Source: Novosphingobium profundi (GTDB taxonomy: Bacteria > Pseudomonadota > Alphaproteobacteria > Sphingomonadales > Sphingomonadaceae). Taken from it: 64,000 nt of DNA. The stretch spans positions 124,001-188,000 of the forward strand of contig NZ_JAIVLF010000004.1 of NCBI RefSeq assembly GCF_020524485.1, read 5' to 3'. A model generated the notes under the pieces. That model worked only from the letters and a program-made list of their open reading frames with translations. It had not been told where the DNA came from and ran no database searches. The translations under genes were made by a program, and so were the position numbers. Shown here in pieces: positions 7,775 to 15,880 of the stretch; the stretch's first letter is position 1; each line of letters starts with the position of its first letter.

Positions 7775-8952
7775 TGTTCCTGAACTTCATCGACGAACTT
7801 CGCGCGGCCGGTATCCCGGCATCGCTCAAGGAGCATCTCGTCCTCCTGGAAGCGCTCGAGCGCGAGGTCATCGAGCAGACCCCCGAGGCGTTCTACTACC
7901 TCAGCCGCGCGACTTTCGTGAAGGATGAAGGGCTTATCGATCGCTTCGATCAGGTCTTCCAGAAAGTCTTCAAGGGTGTCCTGACCAATACCGGCCAGCA
8001 GCCGGTCGATATCCCGGAGGAGTGGCTCAAGCGCCTCGCCGAACGCTATTTCAGCCCTGAGGAGATGGAGCGCGTCCAATCGCTGGGCGACTGGGACGAA
8101 ATCATGGACACGCTCAAGAAGCGCCTGGAGGAGCAGAAGGAGCGCCATCAGGGCGGTAGCAAGTGGATCGGGACCGGCGGGACCTCACCCTTCGGCCACT
8201 CGGGCTACAACCCCGAAGGCGTTCGGATCGGCGGCACCAGCCAGCACAAGCGCGCGATCAAGGTCTGGGAAAAGCGCGAGTTCGCCAACCTCGACAGCAC
8301 CAAGGAACTGGGCACGCGCACGATGAAGGTGGCGCTGCGCCGTTTGCGCCGCTTTGCCCGCGAAGGTGCGGCTGAGGAGCTCGATCTCGACGCGACGATC
8401 CGGGGCACAGCCAAGCAGGGCTGGCTCGATATCCGGATGCGGCCCGAGCGTCATAATGCCGTGAAGGTCCTGCTCTTTCTCGACGTCGGTGGATCCATGG
8501 ATCCCTTCATCGAGATGATGGAAGACCTCTTCAGTGCGGCCACCAGCGAGTTCAAGAACATGGAGTTCTTCTACTTCCACAACTGCCTCTACGAAGGCGT
8601 GTGGAAGGACAACCGCCGGCGCTGGTCGCAGCGCATTCCGACCTGGGATATCCTCCATAAGTACGGGCATGACTACAAGGTGATCTTCGTGGGCGATGCC
8701 GCGATGAGCCCTTACGAGGTCAGCTATCCGGGCGGCTCGGTTGAGCATATGAACGAGGAGCCCGGCTCGACCTGGATGCGCCGGGTGGTCCAGACCTACC
8801 CGGCGACGGTCTGGCTGAACCCGGTGCCTGAGCGCCAGTGGAGCTACACGCCCTCCACCCAGATGCTGCGCGACCTGGTGGGCGGCGCCATGTTCCCGCT
8901 GACGCTGGGCGGTCTCGACGAGGCCATGCGTACCCTCACTCGCAAGAAGTGA
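7774..8952 (+). CDS. CoxE-like VWA domain protein
   Basis: A 392-residue von Willebrand factor A protein of the CoxE type. It opens with the conserved FLNFIDELRAAGIPASLKEH. The metal-ion-dependent adhesion site near residue 232 reads DVGGS rather than canonical DxSxS, a substitution I recall in this subfamily (LFLDVGGSMD). The central region has an RG-rich segment and the C-terminus the conserved YPATVWLNPVPERQW. Such proteins act with MoxR ATPases, here encoded by the first gene of the same operon. Start and preceding stop overlap (TGATG), so the order MoxR, GFA, exported protein, VWA is one translation-coupled unit. Confidence 0.88.
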   Translation: MFLNFIDELRAAGIPASLKEHLVLLEALEREVIEQTPEAFYYLSRATFVKDEGLIDRFDQVFQKVFKGVLTNTGQQPVDIPEEWLKRLAERYFSPEEMERVQSLGDWDEIMDTLKKRLEEQKERHQGGSKWIGTGGTSPFGHSGYNPEGVRIGGTSQHKRAIKVWEKREFANLDSTKELGTRTMKVALRRLRRFAREGAAEELDLDATIRGTAKQGWLDIRMRPERHNAVKVLLFLDVGGSMDPFIEMMEDLFSAATSEFKNMEFFYFHNCLYEGVWKDNRRRWSQRIPTWDILHKYGHDYKVIFVGDAAMSPYEVSYPGGSVEHMNEEPGSTWMRRVVQTYPATVWLNPVPERQWSYTPSTQMLRDLVGGAMFPLTLGGLDEAMRTLTRKK

Positions 8953-9028
8953 GCCTGCGCAAAAGCTCATAGGGGGTATGCAAGAGCGCTGGATTGATCG
9001 CGGCCACGCATGGGACCATCTTGGCGCC

Positions 9029-9844
9029 ATGACACACGCACAGCCTGCCTTCTTCATCGGCCACGGTTCGCCCATGACCATGATCACCGACAACCCGGAA
9101 CGTCGTTTCCTCGAAGCCCTGGGCCCACTGCTGGAACGTCCCAAGGCGATCCTGACGATTACGGCGCACTGGGAGAGCCAGGGGACTACACGCATCTCCG
9201 AGGGTGATTTTCCGCGTACAATCCATGACTTCCGTGGATTTTCTCAGGAACTTTACGATATGCAGTATCCCGCGCCACTCGCGGCCGAGCTGCATGACAA
9301 AGTACTTGAACTGGCGGGAGACATCCCCGTGCGTGGCGACGCCAGCTGGGGCTTTGACCACGGTGTCTGGGGCGTCCTGCGCCCGCTCTTCCCCGAGGCC
9401 GATATTCCCGTCCTTGCGATGAGCGTGAACCATTCGCTCTCACCCGAACAGCACCTCGAACTGGCGCGCCGCCTTGCCCCCCTGCGCCGTGAAGGCGTTA
9501 TGATCGTGGGCAGTGGCAATGTCGTCCACAACCTGCGCCTATACCACGCCACCCACGGTACGAAGCCGGACTGGGCGACCGCCTTCCAGGAGCGCATCAA
9601 CGCCGCCGTGATCGCGAACGACCACGCCGCGCTGACGCAGTTCGCCCGCGACGACCAGGCCGCAGCGAACGCGATCAACTCGGGCGAGCATTACCTGCCG
9701 CTGCTCTATGCGGTCGGTGCAAGGCTGCCCGAGGACGAAGTCGGCGTGTTCAACGACAGCATCGACGGCGCGCTTTCGATGACCTCGTACATGCTCGGTA
9801 ACCCGAGTGTCCTGAACGAGGTAGCTGCGCCCGCAGTCGCCTGA
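9029..9844 (+). CDS. DODA-type extradiol ring-opening dioxygenase
   Basis: A 271-residue member of the class III extradiol dioxygenase superfamily, closest in pattern to 4,5-DOPA dioxygenase (YgiD). FFIGHGSPM at the N-terminus carries a metal-ligand His; TAHWES near residue 46, FDHGVWGVL near 111 and SGNVVHNLR near 165 are other conserved stations. Family members cleave catechol-type rings using a divalent metal; the substrate here is unknown. The start at 9029 gives the usual family length; an upstream in-frame ATG at 8978 would add 17 unrelated residues and has its purine-rich sequence too close. Confidence 0.85.
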   Translation: MTHAQPAFFIGHGSPMTMITDNPERRFLEALGPLLERPKAILTITAHWESQGTTRISEGDFPRTIHDFRGFSQELYDMQYPAPLAAELHDKVLELAGDIPVRGDASWGFDHGVWGVLRPLFPEADIPVLAMSVNHSLSPEQHLELARRLAPLRREGVMIVGSGNVVHNLRLYHATHGTKPDWATAFQERINAAVIANDHAALTQFARDDQAAANAINSGEHYLPLLYAVGARLPEDEVGVFNDSIDGALSMTSYMLGNPSVLNEVAAPAVA

Positions 9845-9846
9845 TC

Positions 9847-9868
9847 GCCCAGCCCTAGCGGGCTGGGC
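9847..9868. terminator. Hairpin between convergent genes
   Basis: A perfect 9-base-pair stem GCCCAGCCC / GGGCTGGGC with a 4-base loop lies in the 49-base gap between the dioxygenase (+) and the muramidase gene (-). No strong T-run flanks it. It is placed to end transcription from either side. Confidence 0.5.
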
Positions 9869-9893
9869 CGATCGCGCCCAGTCACGCTAGGGC

Positions 9894-11099
9894 CTAGTCC
9901 CGGTAGAGCAGCAGGTCGGCCACCTCGGCGTGCCAGGCCTGCTCGTCCGCCGAGGCCAGCGCGTCGAGATCGCCCGGCACCGCGGCCGGATCATCGACCC
10001 ACTCGCGCAGCGCCGGACCGCCATTGATGACGTCGATCGCGAGCCGGTCGAATTCGTACTCGTAGGGAAAATCGCGCCAGAGCGGATAGTCCGGATAGAG
10101 ATTGCGGATGGCCTTGAAGGCCAGCGCCTGGAGCCGCCACGGCTTGAACGCCCCATGGTCGTAAAACGCCCCTTCGGCATGGACCATGAGCGCACTGCAC
10201 AAGGTGCCCTGATGCTTGTGGAAGGTCGGCTCGAACCAGCATTCGCGGAGTGCGCAGCCTTCCAGCCAGTGTGGTGCGAGGCGCTCCATCTCGGCCAGGA
10301 TCGCCTTGGCATCAAGATCGGGCGCGCCGAACAGCACTTCGAGTGGGCGCGTGGTGCCGCGTCCTTCCGAGACCGTCGCGCCCTCGATCATCACCGTCCC
10401 CGCATAGGCGCGCGCCATGTTCACGCTCGCGGCATTGGGGCTGGGGTTGATCCAGATGCGATCCTCGGGCCAACCGTAGCCCGGCCCGTGCGAGGGGCGC
10501 CAATCCTCCATCGCGATGACCTTGTAGTCGACATCGATGCGGTAGTGGCGCTTGAACCAGAAGCCCATCTCACCCAACGTCAGGCCATGGCGCATCGGCA
10601 TGGGACCTGCGCCCACGAAGCTCTCCTGCCCCGGGATCAGCCTTGTCCCCTCGATCGGACGGCCTGCGGGGTTGGGCCGGTCGAGCACCCAGACCGACTT
10701 GCCCTGCGCCGCAGCGGCTTCCAGCAGGTACAGGAGCGTCGTGCAGAAGGTATAGATACGGCAGCCCAGATCCTGGAGATCGAACAGGAAGACATCGGCC
10801 GTGTCCATCATCGCCGGGCTGGGGCGACGGACCTCGCCGTAGAGGCTGAAGACCGGGATGCCGTAGACGGGATCGCGCTCGTCCGCGCTCTCCACCATGT
10901 TGTCCTGCTTGTCGCCCTTGAGGCCATGTTGGGGCCCGAAGGCCGAGGTCACGTTGATCCCGGCCGCGATCAGCGCGTCAAGCGAATGGACGAGATCGGC
11001 CGTGAGCGATGCGGGATGCGCGACGAGGGCCACGCGCTTACCCTCAAGGGGCTCGCGCAGTTCGGGGTCTGCCAGGAGACGATCGATACCGAATTTCAT
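9894..11099 (-). CDS. NamZ-type exo-beta-N-acetylmuramidase (DUF1343)
   Basis: A 401-residue protein of the DUF1343 family, whose characterised member NamZ removes terminal N-acetylmuramic acid from peptidoglycan fragments. Visible family stations: VALVAHPASL near residue 26, FGPQHGLKGDKQDNM near 56, PVFSLYGE, DLQDLGCRIYTF near 110, WVLDRPNPAGR near 140 and INPSPNAASV near 218. No signal peptide is visible, so this copy may be cytoplasmic and act in muropeptide recycling. The start at 11099 overlaps the stop of the DOMON-like gene (ATGA); a longer reading from 11135 would lie inside that gene. The two are clearly co-translated. Confidence 0.85.
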   Translation of the reverse strand: MKFGIDRLLADPELREPLEGKRVALVAHPASLTADLVHSLDALIAAGINVTSAFGPQHGLKGDKQDNMVESADERDPVYGIPVFSLYGEVRRPSPAMMDTADVFLFDLQDLGCRIYTFCTTLLYLLEAAAAQGKSVWVLDRPNPAGRPIEGTRLIPGQESFVGAGPMPMRHGLTLGEMGFWFKRHYRIDVDYKVIAMEDWRPSHGPGYGWPEDRIWINPSPNAASVNMARAYAGTVMIEGATVSEGRGTTRPLEVLFGAPDLDAKAILAEMERLAPHWLEGCALRECWFEPTFHKHQGTLCSALMVHAEGAFYDHGAFKPWRLQALAFKAIRNLYPDYPLWRDFPYEYEFDRLAIDVINGGPALREWVDDPAAVPGDLDALASADEQAWHAEVADLLLYRD

Positions 11100-11641
11100 G
11101 CCGCTTGCGGTGCCGCAACTCCCAGCGTGAAGCAAGCCGGATCATGGAAATCGGGCGCTTCACCGGCGTGGGTCAGCGCCCAGTAGCTCTTGTGGCCACC
11201 CTCTTCCTCGATCACGGCACTTATGCCGCAACGCCAGGGCATCGCTGGCAGCGCGGCGCGAGGAATGGCCGCATCGAAGATCGCCATGGTTTCGCCCACA
11301 CGCATCGTACACACCGGCTCGCGCGGCGCGGCCCGCTCGGTCATACCCTCGCGGCACGCGGTGAAATCATAAGCTGCCCAGCGCTCGGAAGGCGAAAGAT
11401 TGAACTCGGCATACCCCTCTCCTTCCGCATTGGCGACGAACAGTTCGAAGCAGGTCGTCTGCCACAGGTTGTCCGCCCGCCCCTTGCCCGCGAACGGCGG
11501 GACAACCAGTCCCTGCGCACCATCGATGCGCCAGCGCAGCCGGACCCAATCGGCTTCGGGCGTCAGTCGACCGGTCACGGCCTCGATCCCTCGCGCGGGC
11601 GTGGCGGGATGGCAGGCTAGCGTAAATGTCTGCGGTCGCAT
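11096..11641 (-). CDS. DOMON-like domain protein
   Basis: A 181-residue protein with a DOMON-like beta-sandwich: LRWRIDG, LWQTTCFELFVA, YAEFNLSPSERWAAYDF and YWALTHAGEAPDFHDP are conserved stations of the family found in proteobacteria. DOMON folds usually bind heme or sugars. The present group lacks an assigned function. It is the first gene of a two-gene unit with the NamZ-type muramidase, which suggests a link to cell-wall sugars. No signal peptide is seen. Confidence 0.75.
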   Translation of the reverse strand: MRPQTFTLACHPATPARGIEAVTGRLTPEADWVRLRWRIDGAQGLVVPPFAGKGRADNLWQTTCFELFVANAEGEGYAEFNLSPSERWAAYDFTACREGMTERAAPREPVCTMRVGETMAIFDAAIPRAALPAMPWRCGISAVIEEEGGHKSYWALTHAGEAPDFHDPACFTLGVAAPQAA

Positions 11642-11774
11642 GGGTTTGGCGCTCCTTGTTAGAGGAGCCGTCCTAGACCGGGCCGGGGGTCAGGTCGAGA
11701 CGGCATGGAAGCGTCCGTGTCAGTCCGCCACGCTCTTGCCTCGCGCGCAAGCTGTGGCTAAGCGCTCTCCCATC

Positions 11775-13007
11775 ATGACCCAGTACAAATCGGACCTCCT
11801 TCGCCTGCTCGACGAGCGCGGCTACATCCACCAGATGACCGACGCCGAGAGCCTTGATGCCCTCGCCGCCAAGGAGGTCGTTCCGGGTTATGTGGGCTTT
11901 GATGCCACCGCCTCCTCGCTCCACGTCGGCAACCTCGTCTCGATCATGCTGCTGCGCCGTCTGCAGCAGGCAGGGCACAAGCCGGTCGTCCTGATGGGCG
12001 GGGGCACCACCCGCATCGGCGATCCGACCGGCAAGGACGAAGTGCGCAAGATGCTCTCGGACGACAAGATCGAGAGCAACATCGCCTCGATCCGCACCGC
12101 CTTCGAGCGCTTCCTGACCTTTGGCGATGGCCCGACCGATGCGATCATGGTCAACAACCACGACTGGCTCGGCCAGCTCGGCTACATCGAGATGCTGCAG
12201 AAGGTCGGCACGCACTTCACCGTCAATCGCATGCTGAGCTTCGATTCGGTCAAGCTGCGCCTCGAGCGCGAGCAGCCGATGACCTTCCTCGAATTCAATT
12301 ACATGATTCTGCAGGGCTATGACTTCCGTCACCTCTCGCAAGGGATGGGCGTGCGCCTGCAGATGGGCGGCTCGGATCAGTGGGGCAACATCGTCAACGG
12401 CGTCGAACTCTCGCGCCGGATGGACGGCACCGACGTGTTCGGTCTCACCACCCCGCTCATCACCAAGGCCGACGGCACCAAGATGGGCAAGTCGGTCTCG
12501 GGCGCGGTGTGGCTCAACGAGGACATGCTCCCCGCCTACGATTACTGGCAGTTCTGGCGCAATTGCGATGACCGGGACGTGGGCAAGTTCCTGCGCCTGT
12601 TTACCGACCTTCCGCTGGACGAGATCGCCCGCCTCGAAGCGCTCGAGGGCGGCGCGATCAACGATGCCAAGGTGATCCTCGCCAATGAAGCGACCAAGCT
12701 GTGCCGCGGCGAAGATGCGGCCAAGGCTGCCGAAGCAACGGCCGCGCAGACCTTTGCGGGCGGTGGCCTGGGCGACGATCTGCCGACCCTGGAAGTCGGT
12801 GCGGACGGCGTGCGCCTCAACGCGGCGTGCACGGCGCTCGGCTTCACCGGCTCCAACGGCGAGGCCAAGCGCAAGGTGGCTGAAGGTGCCGTGCGCCTTG
12901 ACGATGTGGTGATGGATGATCCCGGCTTCCTCATCGAGGTGCCCGCAGGTGCGTCGATCAAGCTCAGCGTGGGCAAGAAGAAGCACGGCATCCTCAAGGC
13001 TATCTAA
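11775..13007 (+). CDS. tyrS: Tyrosyl-tRNA synthetase
   Basis: A 410-residue class I aminoacyl-tRNA synthetase that charges tRNA-Tyr. The HIGH motif appears as HVGN near residue 47, followed by MGGGTTRIGDPTGK. GGSDQWGNI near residue 200 is the tyrosine-binding region, and the KMSKS loop is KMGKS near 236-240. The C-terminal S4-like RNA-binding domain (residues about 345-410) contains GEAKRKVAEGAVRLDD. The start at 11775 gives normal length; in-frame codons reaching back to 11400 overlap the opposite gene and are not conserved. No T-box or similar leader is seen. Confidence 0.97.
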   Translation: MTQYKSDLLRLLDERGYIHQMTDAESLDALAAKEVVPGYVGFDATASSLHVGNLVSIMLLRRLQQAGHKPVVLMGGGTTRIGDPTGKDEVRKMLSDDKIESNIASIRTAFERFLTFGDGPTDAIMVNNHDWLGQLGYIEMLQKVGTHFTVNRMLSFDSVKLRLEREQPMTFLEFNYMILQGYDFRHLSQGMGVRLQMGGSDQWGNIVNGVELSRRMDGTDVFGLTTPLITKADGTKMGKSVSGAVWLNEDMLPAYDYWQFWRNCDDRDVGKFLRLFTDLPLDEIARLEALEGGAINDAKVILANEATKLCRGEDAAKAAEATAAQTFAGGGLGDDLPTLEVGADGVRLNAACTALGFTGSNGEAKRKVAEGAVRLDDVVMDDPGFLIEVPAGASIKLSVGKKKHGILKAI

Positions 13008-13115
13008 CGCGACTAACGGCAAATTTCCGCCATTGTGCTTGGCAACATTAACGCATTGTTTGCCATTGCGCGGCAATAATGCGCCACTGGTCCCCACAAG
13101 CAAAGGCAGGCAGCC

Positions 13116-13454
13116 ATGAGTGCAGGAGCACAGCTCACTGTAACCGACAAGAGGCGCGCAGCGCGCCACCCGGTCGACTACAAGGTGATTGCCGAGCATC
13201 GCCAGCAAGGTGACGTGCATCTGCACATCGTCAATATCTCTGCACAGGGGTTCATGGCCCAGGGGGACCTGGGTCTTGAGCGCGGTGAACGACTGGTCAT
13301 GCGCCTGCCCGTCATCGGACGGATCGAGGCGCACCAGATCTGGGCCCACGAAGGGCGCGCCGGCTTCCAGTTCGAGCGTATCATCCGCATCGACGACTTC
13401 CTTAAGCTCGTGGATGAACTCCAGCCCAACCCGCGCCTGCGCCCGCGCCGCTGA
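13116..13454 (+). CDS. PilZ domain protein
   Basis: A 112-residue single-domain PilZ protein, predicted to bind cyclic di-GMP. The two signature parts are present: the RxxxR type motif DKRRAARHPV near residue 11 and the D/NxSxxG motif as NISAQGF near residue 40. It is preceded by a 108-base gap after tyrS with no clear terminator and is followed by the zinc receptor region. Its partner protein is not evident. Confidence 0.82.
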   Translation: MSAGAQLTVTDKRRAARHPVDYKVIAEHRQQGDVHLHIVNISAQGFMAQGDLGLERGERLVMRLPVIGRIEAHQIWAHEGRAGFQFERIIRIDDFLKLVDELQPNPRLRPRR

Positions 13455-13542
13455 GAAGCCAGCACAGCGGCGCTTGTTCTCAACCGTTTAAGCTTTGACA
13501 CGCGGAGATTGTAACAAATTGTTTCTGCGCTTCACGCGCACT

Positions 13543-13557
13543 TGTTACAGTATAACA
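13543..13557. promoter_or_regulatory. Candidate Zur operator upstream of the His-loop receptor
   Basis: TGTTACAGTATAACA is an inverted repeat with perfect 5-base arms (TGTTA / TAACA) and resembles the proteobacterial Zur consensus TGTTATANTATAACA. It lies 21 bases upstream of the receptor start at 13578 and could overlap a -10 element (TATAAC at 13551-13556). Zur with zinc would block transcription here, matching the zinc-receptor call downstream. Confidence 0.6.
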
Positions 13558-13577
13558 TCACAAGTAGCGGGAGCGGC

Positions 13578-15827
13578 ATGAGCACGCACCCGTTCCGATT
13601 CGCCTTCGCGCCCCGCGCGATGTCCGCCTCCCTTCTCGCCCTCGCTTGCGCCCTCCCCCAGGTTGCCCTTGCCGAAACGCCGGACGAACCGGCGCAGGCA
13701 GGCACTGGCACGGGTGCCTCGCCGGCCCACGGCAAGGTCCACGAGGAGACTCCCAAGGAAATTCTCGTCGTCGGCCATCCTCCCACGGATTTCGGCCTGC
13801 TCGCCGCCACGGCCAGCATCGGCGGAGATGAACTGGTCGCGGCCGACCGTGCGCAGATCGGTGACATTCTCGATGGCCTCCCCGGCGTTGCCTCGACCAG
13901 CTTTGCGCCCGGCGCCTCGCGCCCGATCCTGCGCGGCTTCAGTGGTGACCGTATCCGCGTGATGACCGATGGCCTGGGCTCGCTCGACGCGTCCAACGTC
14001 TCGGTCGATCACGCCGTCGTCTTCGACGCGCTCACCGTCGATCACATCGACGTGTTCCACGGCCCCTCGGTCCTGCTCTACGGCGGCAACGCCATCGGCG
14101 GCGCGGTCAACGCCATCGACACCCGCATTCCGCGCCAGGTGCCCGAGCGCATCACCGCGACCGGCATGGGCAGCTACGGCACCGCGGCTGACGAGCGCAT
14201 GCTCAGCGGCAAGATCGACATGCCGCTTGGCGACCGCTTCGTGGCCCATGTCGATGGCTCCTGGCGCAAGAGCGATGACCTGCGTATCGGCGGCAACCTC
14301 TATTCGCCGGCCCTGCGCCACGAAATGGAGCACGCGGCCGAACATCTCGCCGAGGAAGGCGAGACCGACGAGGCGAACGAACTTCTCGCCGATGCAGGCC
14401 GCCGGGGCCGTGCCCCCAACACCGCTGCGCGCACCTACACCATCGGCGCAGGTCTTGCCTTCATAGACGCAGGCGGCAGCCTTGGCATTTCCTACCAGCG
14501 CTACGATTCGCGCTACGGCATTCCGGGCCGCCCCTTCTTCGAGGACCCGCATGGCCACGACGATCATGATGACCATGACGATCACGATGATCACGATGAT
14601 CACGATGATCATGATGATCACGACGACCATGGCGAAGAGGGCCACCACCACGGCGAGGAACCGGTCACCATCGACCTCGTCCAGAACCGCTTCGACCTGC
14701 GCGGCGAACTGATCCTGGGCGGTCTGTTCCAGAGCCTCCAGCTGCGTGGCGGCTACTCCGACTACACCCACACCGAGTACGAAGGCACCGAGACCGGGAC
14801 GATCTTCGACAGCCAGGCCATCGAGGCCCGCGCCGACCTCGTCCAGGCCGACCGTGGTGGCTGGCGCGGCCGCAGCGGCGCGCAGTACTTCTGGCGCAAG
14901 ATGAACGTGAACGGCCCCGAGGCGGTCGTGCCGGACTACCAGATCGAGCGTTTCGGCCTCTTCACGCTGCAGTCGCTCGCGCTGGGATCGGGTTTCACCA
15001 TCGACGGCTCGGGCCGCTACGAGAGCTCGCACGTCTCCTCGCGTTCTATGGACTTCGACAAGCAGTACCACCTTTGGTCCGGCGCTGCGGGCATGAGCTG
15101 GAAGTCGGGCACGGGCCTGACCCTGGGCGCGAACTTCATCCATGGCGAGCGCGCACCCTCGCCCGAGGAACTGCTAAGCGATGGCATCCACGTCGCGACG
15201 CAGGCGTACGAACTGGGTGACCGCACACTCGGCACCGAACGCAGCAACGGCGGTGAAGCCTTCATCCGGTACTCCAGCCCGCGCTTCGAGCTTTCGCTGA
15301 CCGGCTACATCACCGACTTCGACAACTACATCGCCTCGGTCGCGACCGGCGGTGAGGAAGACGGTCAGCCGATCTACCAGTACGCCGAAGCTGGCGCCCT
15401 GTTCAAAGGCTTCGAGGCCCAGGCCAGCTTCCAGGCCGCGCAGTGGAGCGGTGGCCAGTGGAGCATCGATGCCACCTCCGACTACACCCACGCCAACCTC
15501 GACGACATCGGTCCGGCCCCGCGCATTCCCCCGCTGCGCCTGCGCGGTGGCAGCGACCTGACCTTCGGCGACCTGCACCTTCGCGGCGAAGTGGAATGGA
15601 ACGCCAAGCAGGACCGTGTCGGGACGTACGAGAACGCGACCGACGACTTCACCCTCGTCAACCTGCGCGCCGACTGGCACCCCATGGGTGAGCAGGGCCC
15701 GGTCACGCTGATGCTGGCGGCCAACAACCTGTTCGACGTCATCGGACGCCGTTCGGCCTCCTACACCAGCGACTTCATGCCCATCTCCGGGCGTGACGTG
15801 CGCATCACGGCAAAGATCACCTATTGA
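13578..15827 (+). CDS. TonB-dependent receptor with His/Asp-rich loop, ZnuD-like
   Basis: A 749-residue outer-membrane receptor. It has a signal peptide (residues about 1-32, ending at LAE), a plug domain (residues about 60-175, with PILRGFSGDRIRVMTDGL and HGPSVLLYGGNAIGGAVN), and a beta-barrel ending in a terminal tyrosine. An external loop near residues 325-360 is a run of HDD repeats followed by HHHGEE, as in the zinc receptor ZnuD. Together with the Zur-like box 21 bases upstream, high-affinity zinc import across the outer membrane is the best call. The start at 13578 has GGGAGC upstream; an ATG at 13542 precedes the operator and is unlikely. Confidence 0.88.
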   Translation: MSTHPFRFAFAPRAMSASLLALACALPQVALAETPDEPAQAGTGTGASPAHGKVHEETPKEILVVGHPPTDFGLLAATASIGGDELVAADRAQIGDILDGLPGVASTSFAPGASRPILRGFSGDRIRVMTDGLGSLDASNVSVDHAVVFDALTVDHIDVFHGPSVLLYGGNAIGGAVNAIDTRIPRQVPERITATGMGSYGTAADERMLSGKIDMPLGDRFVAHVDGSWRKSDDLRIGGNLYSPALRHEMEHAAEHLAEEGETDEANELLADAGRRGRAPNTAARTYTIGAGLAFIDAGGSLGISYQRYDSRYGIPGRPFFEDPHGHDDHDDHDDHDDHDDHDDHDDHDDHGEEGHHHGEEPVTIDLVQNRFDLRGELILGGLFQSLQLRGGYSDYTHTEYEGTETGTIFDSQAIEARADLVQADRGGWRGRSGAQYFWRKMNVNGPEAVVPDYQIERFGLFTLQSLALGSGFTIDGSGRYESSHVSSRSMDFDKQYHLWSGAAGMSWKSGTGLTLGANFIHGERAPSPEELLSDGIHVATQAYELGDRTLGTERSNGGEAFIRYSSPRFELSLTGYITDFDNYIASVATGGEEDGQPIYQYAEAGALFKGFEAQASFQAAQWSGGQWSIDATSDYTHANLDDIGPAPRIPPLRLRGGSDLTFGDLHLRGEVEWNAKQDRVGTYENATDDFTLVNLRADWHPMGEQGPVTLMLAANNLFDVIGRRSASYTSDFMPISGRDVRITAKITY
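14550..14657 (+). repeat. His/Asp codon repeat inside the zinc receptor
   Basis: A run of 9-base units encoding HDD (cat/cac-gat-gac variants), about eight copies, ends in a GEEGHHHGEE tail. Synonymous codon variation between units shows that the repeat is kept at protein level. It codes for residues about 325-360 of the receptor and is a likely zinc-capture loop. Copy number may vary by slippage between strains. Confidence 0.85.
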
Positions 15828-15833
15828 TGATAA

Positions 15834-15880
15834 AACGCTGCATGGCTTGGCAATTCCCGGCCTCACTGCCATGCAGCGTT
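15834..15880. repeat. 13-base inverted repeat spanning the MFS start codon
   Basis: Arms AACGCTGCATGGC (15834-15846) and GCCATGCAGCGTT (15868-15880) are perfectly complementary, with a 21-base loop. The right arm contains the proposed ATG of the MFS gene at 15871. No T-run follows, so it is not a classic terminator. The stem could end or slow readthrough from the receptor gene, or hide the MFS start. Confidence 0.6.

Noticed and set aside
8978..9028. An upstream ATG that would extend the dioxygenase by 17 residues.
   Set aside because: The extra residues are not family-like and the purine-rich stretch is directly against the ATG.
14550..14657. Short direct repeats that might suggest a CRISPR-like or tandem-repeat locus.
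   Set aside because: The units are 9 bases, in frame, and encode HDD within the receptor; there are no spacers.
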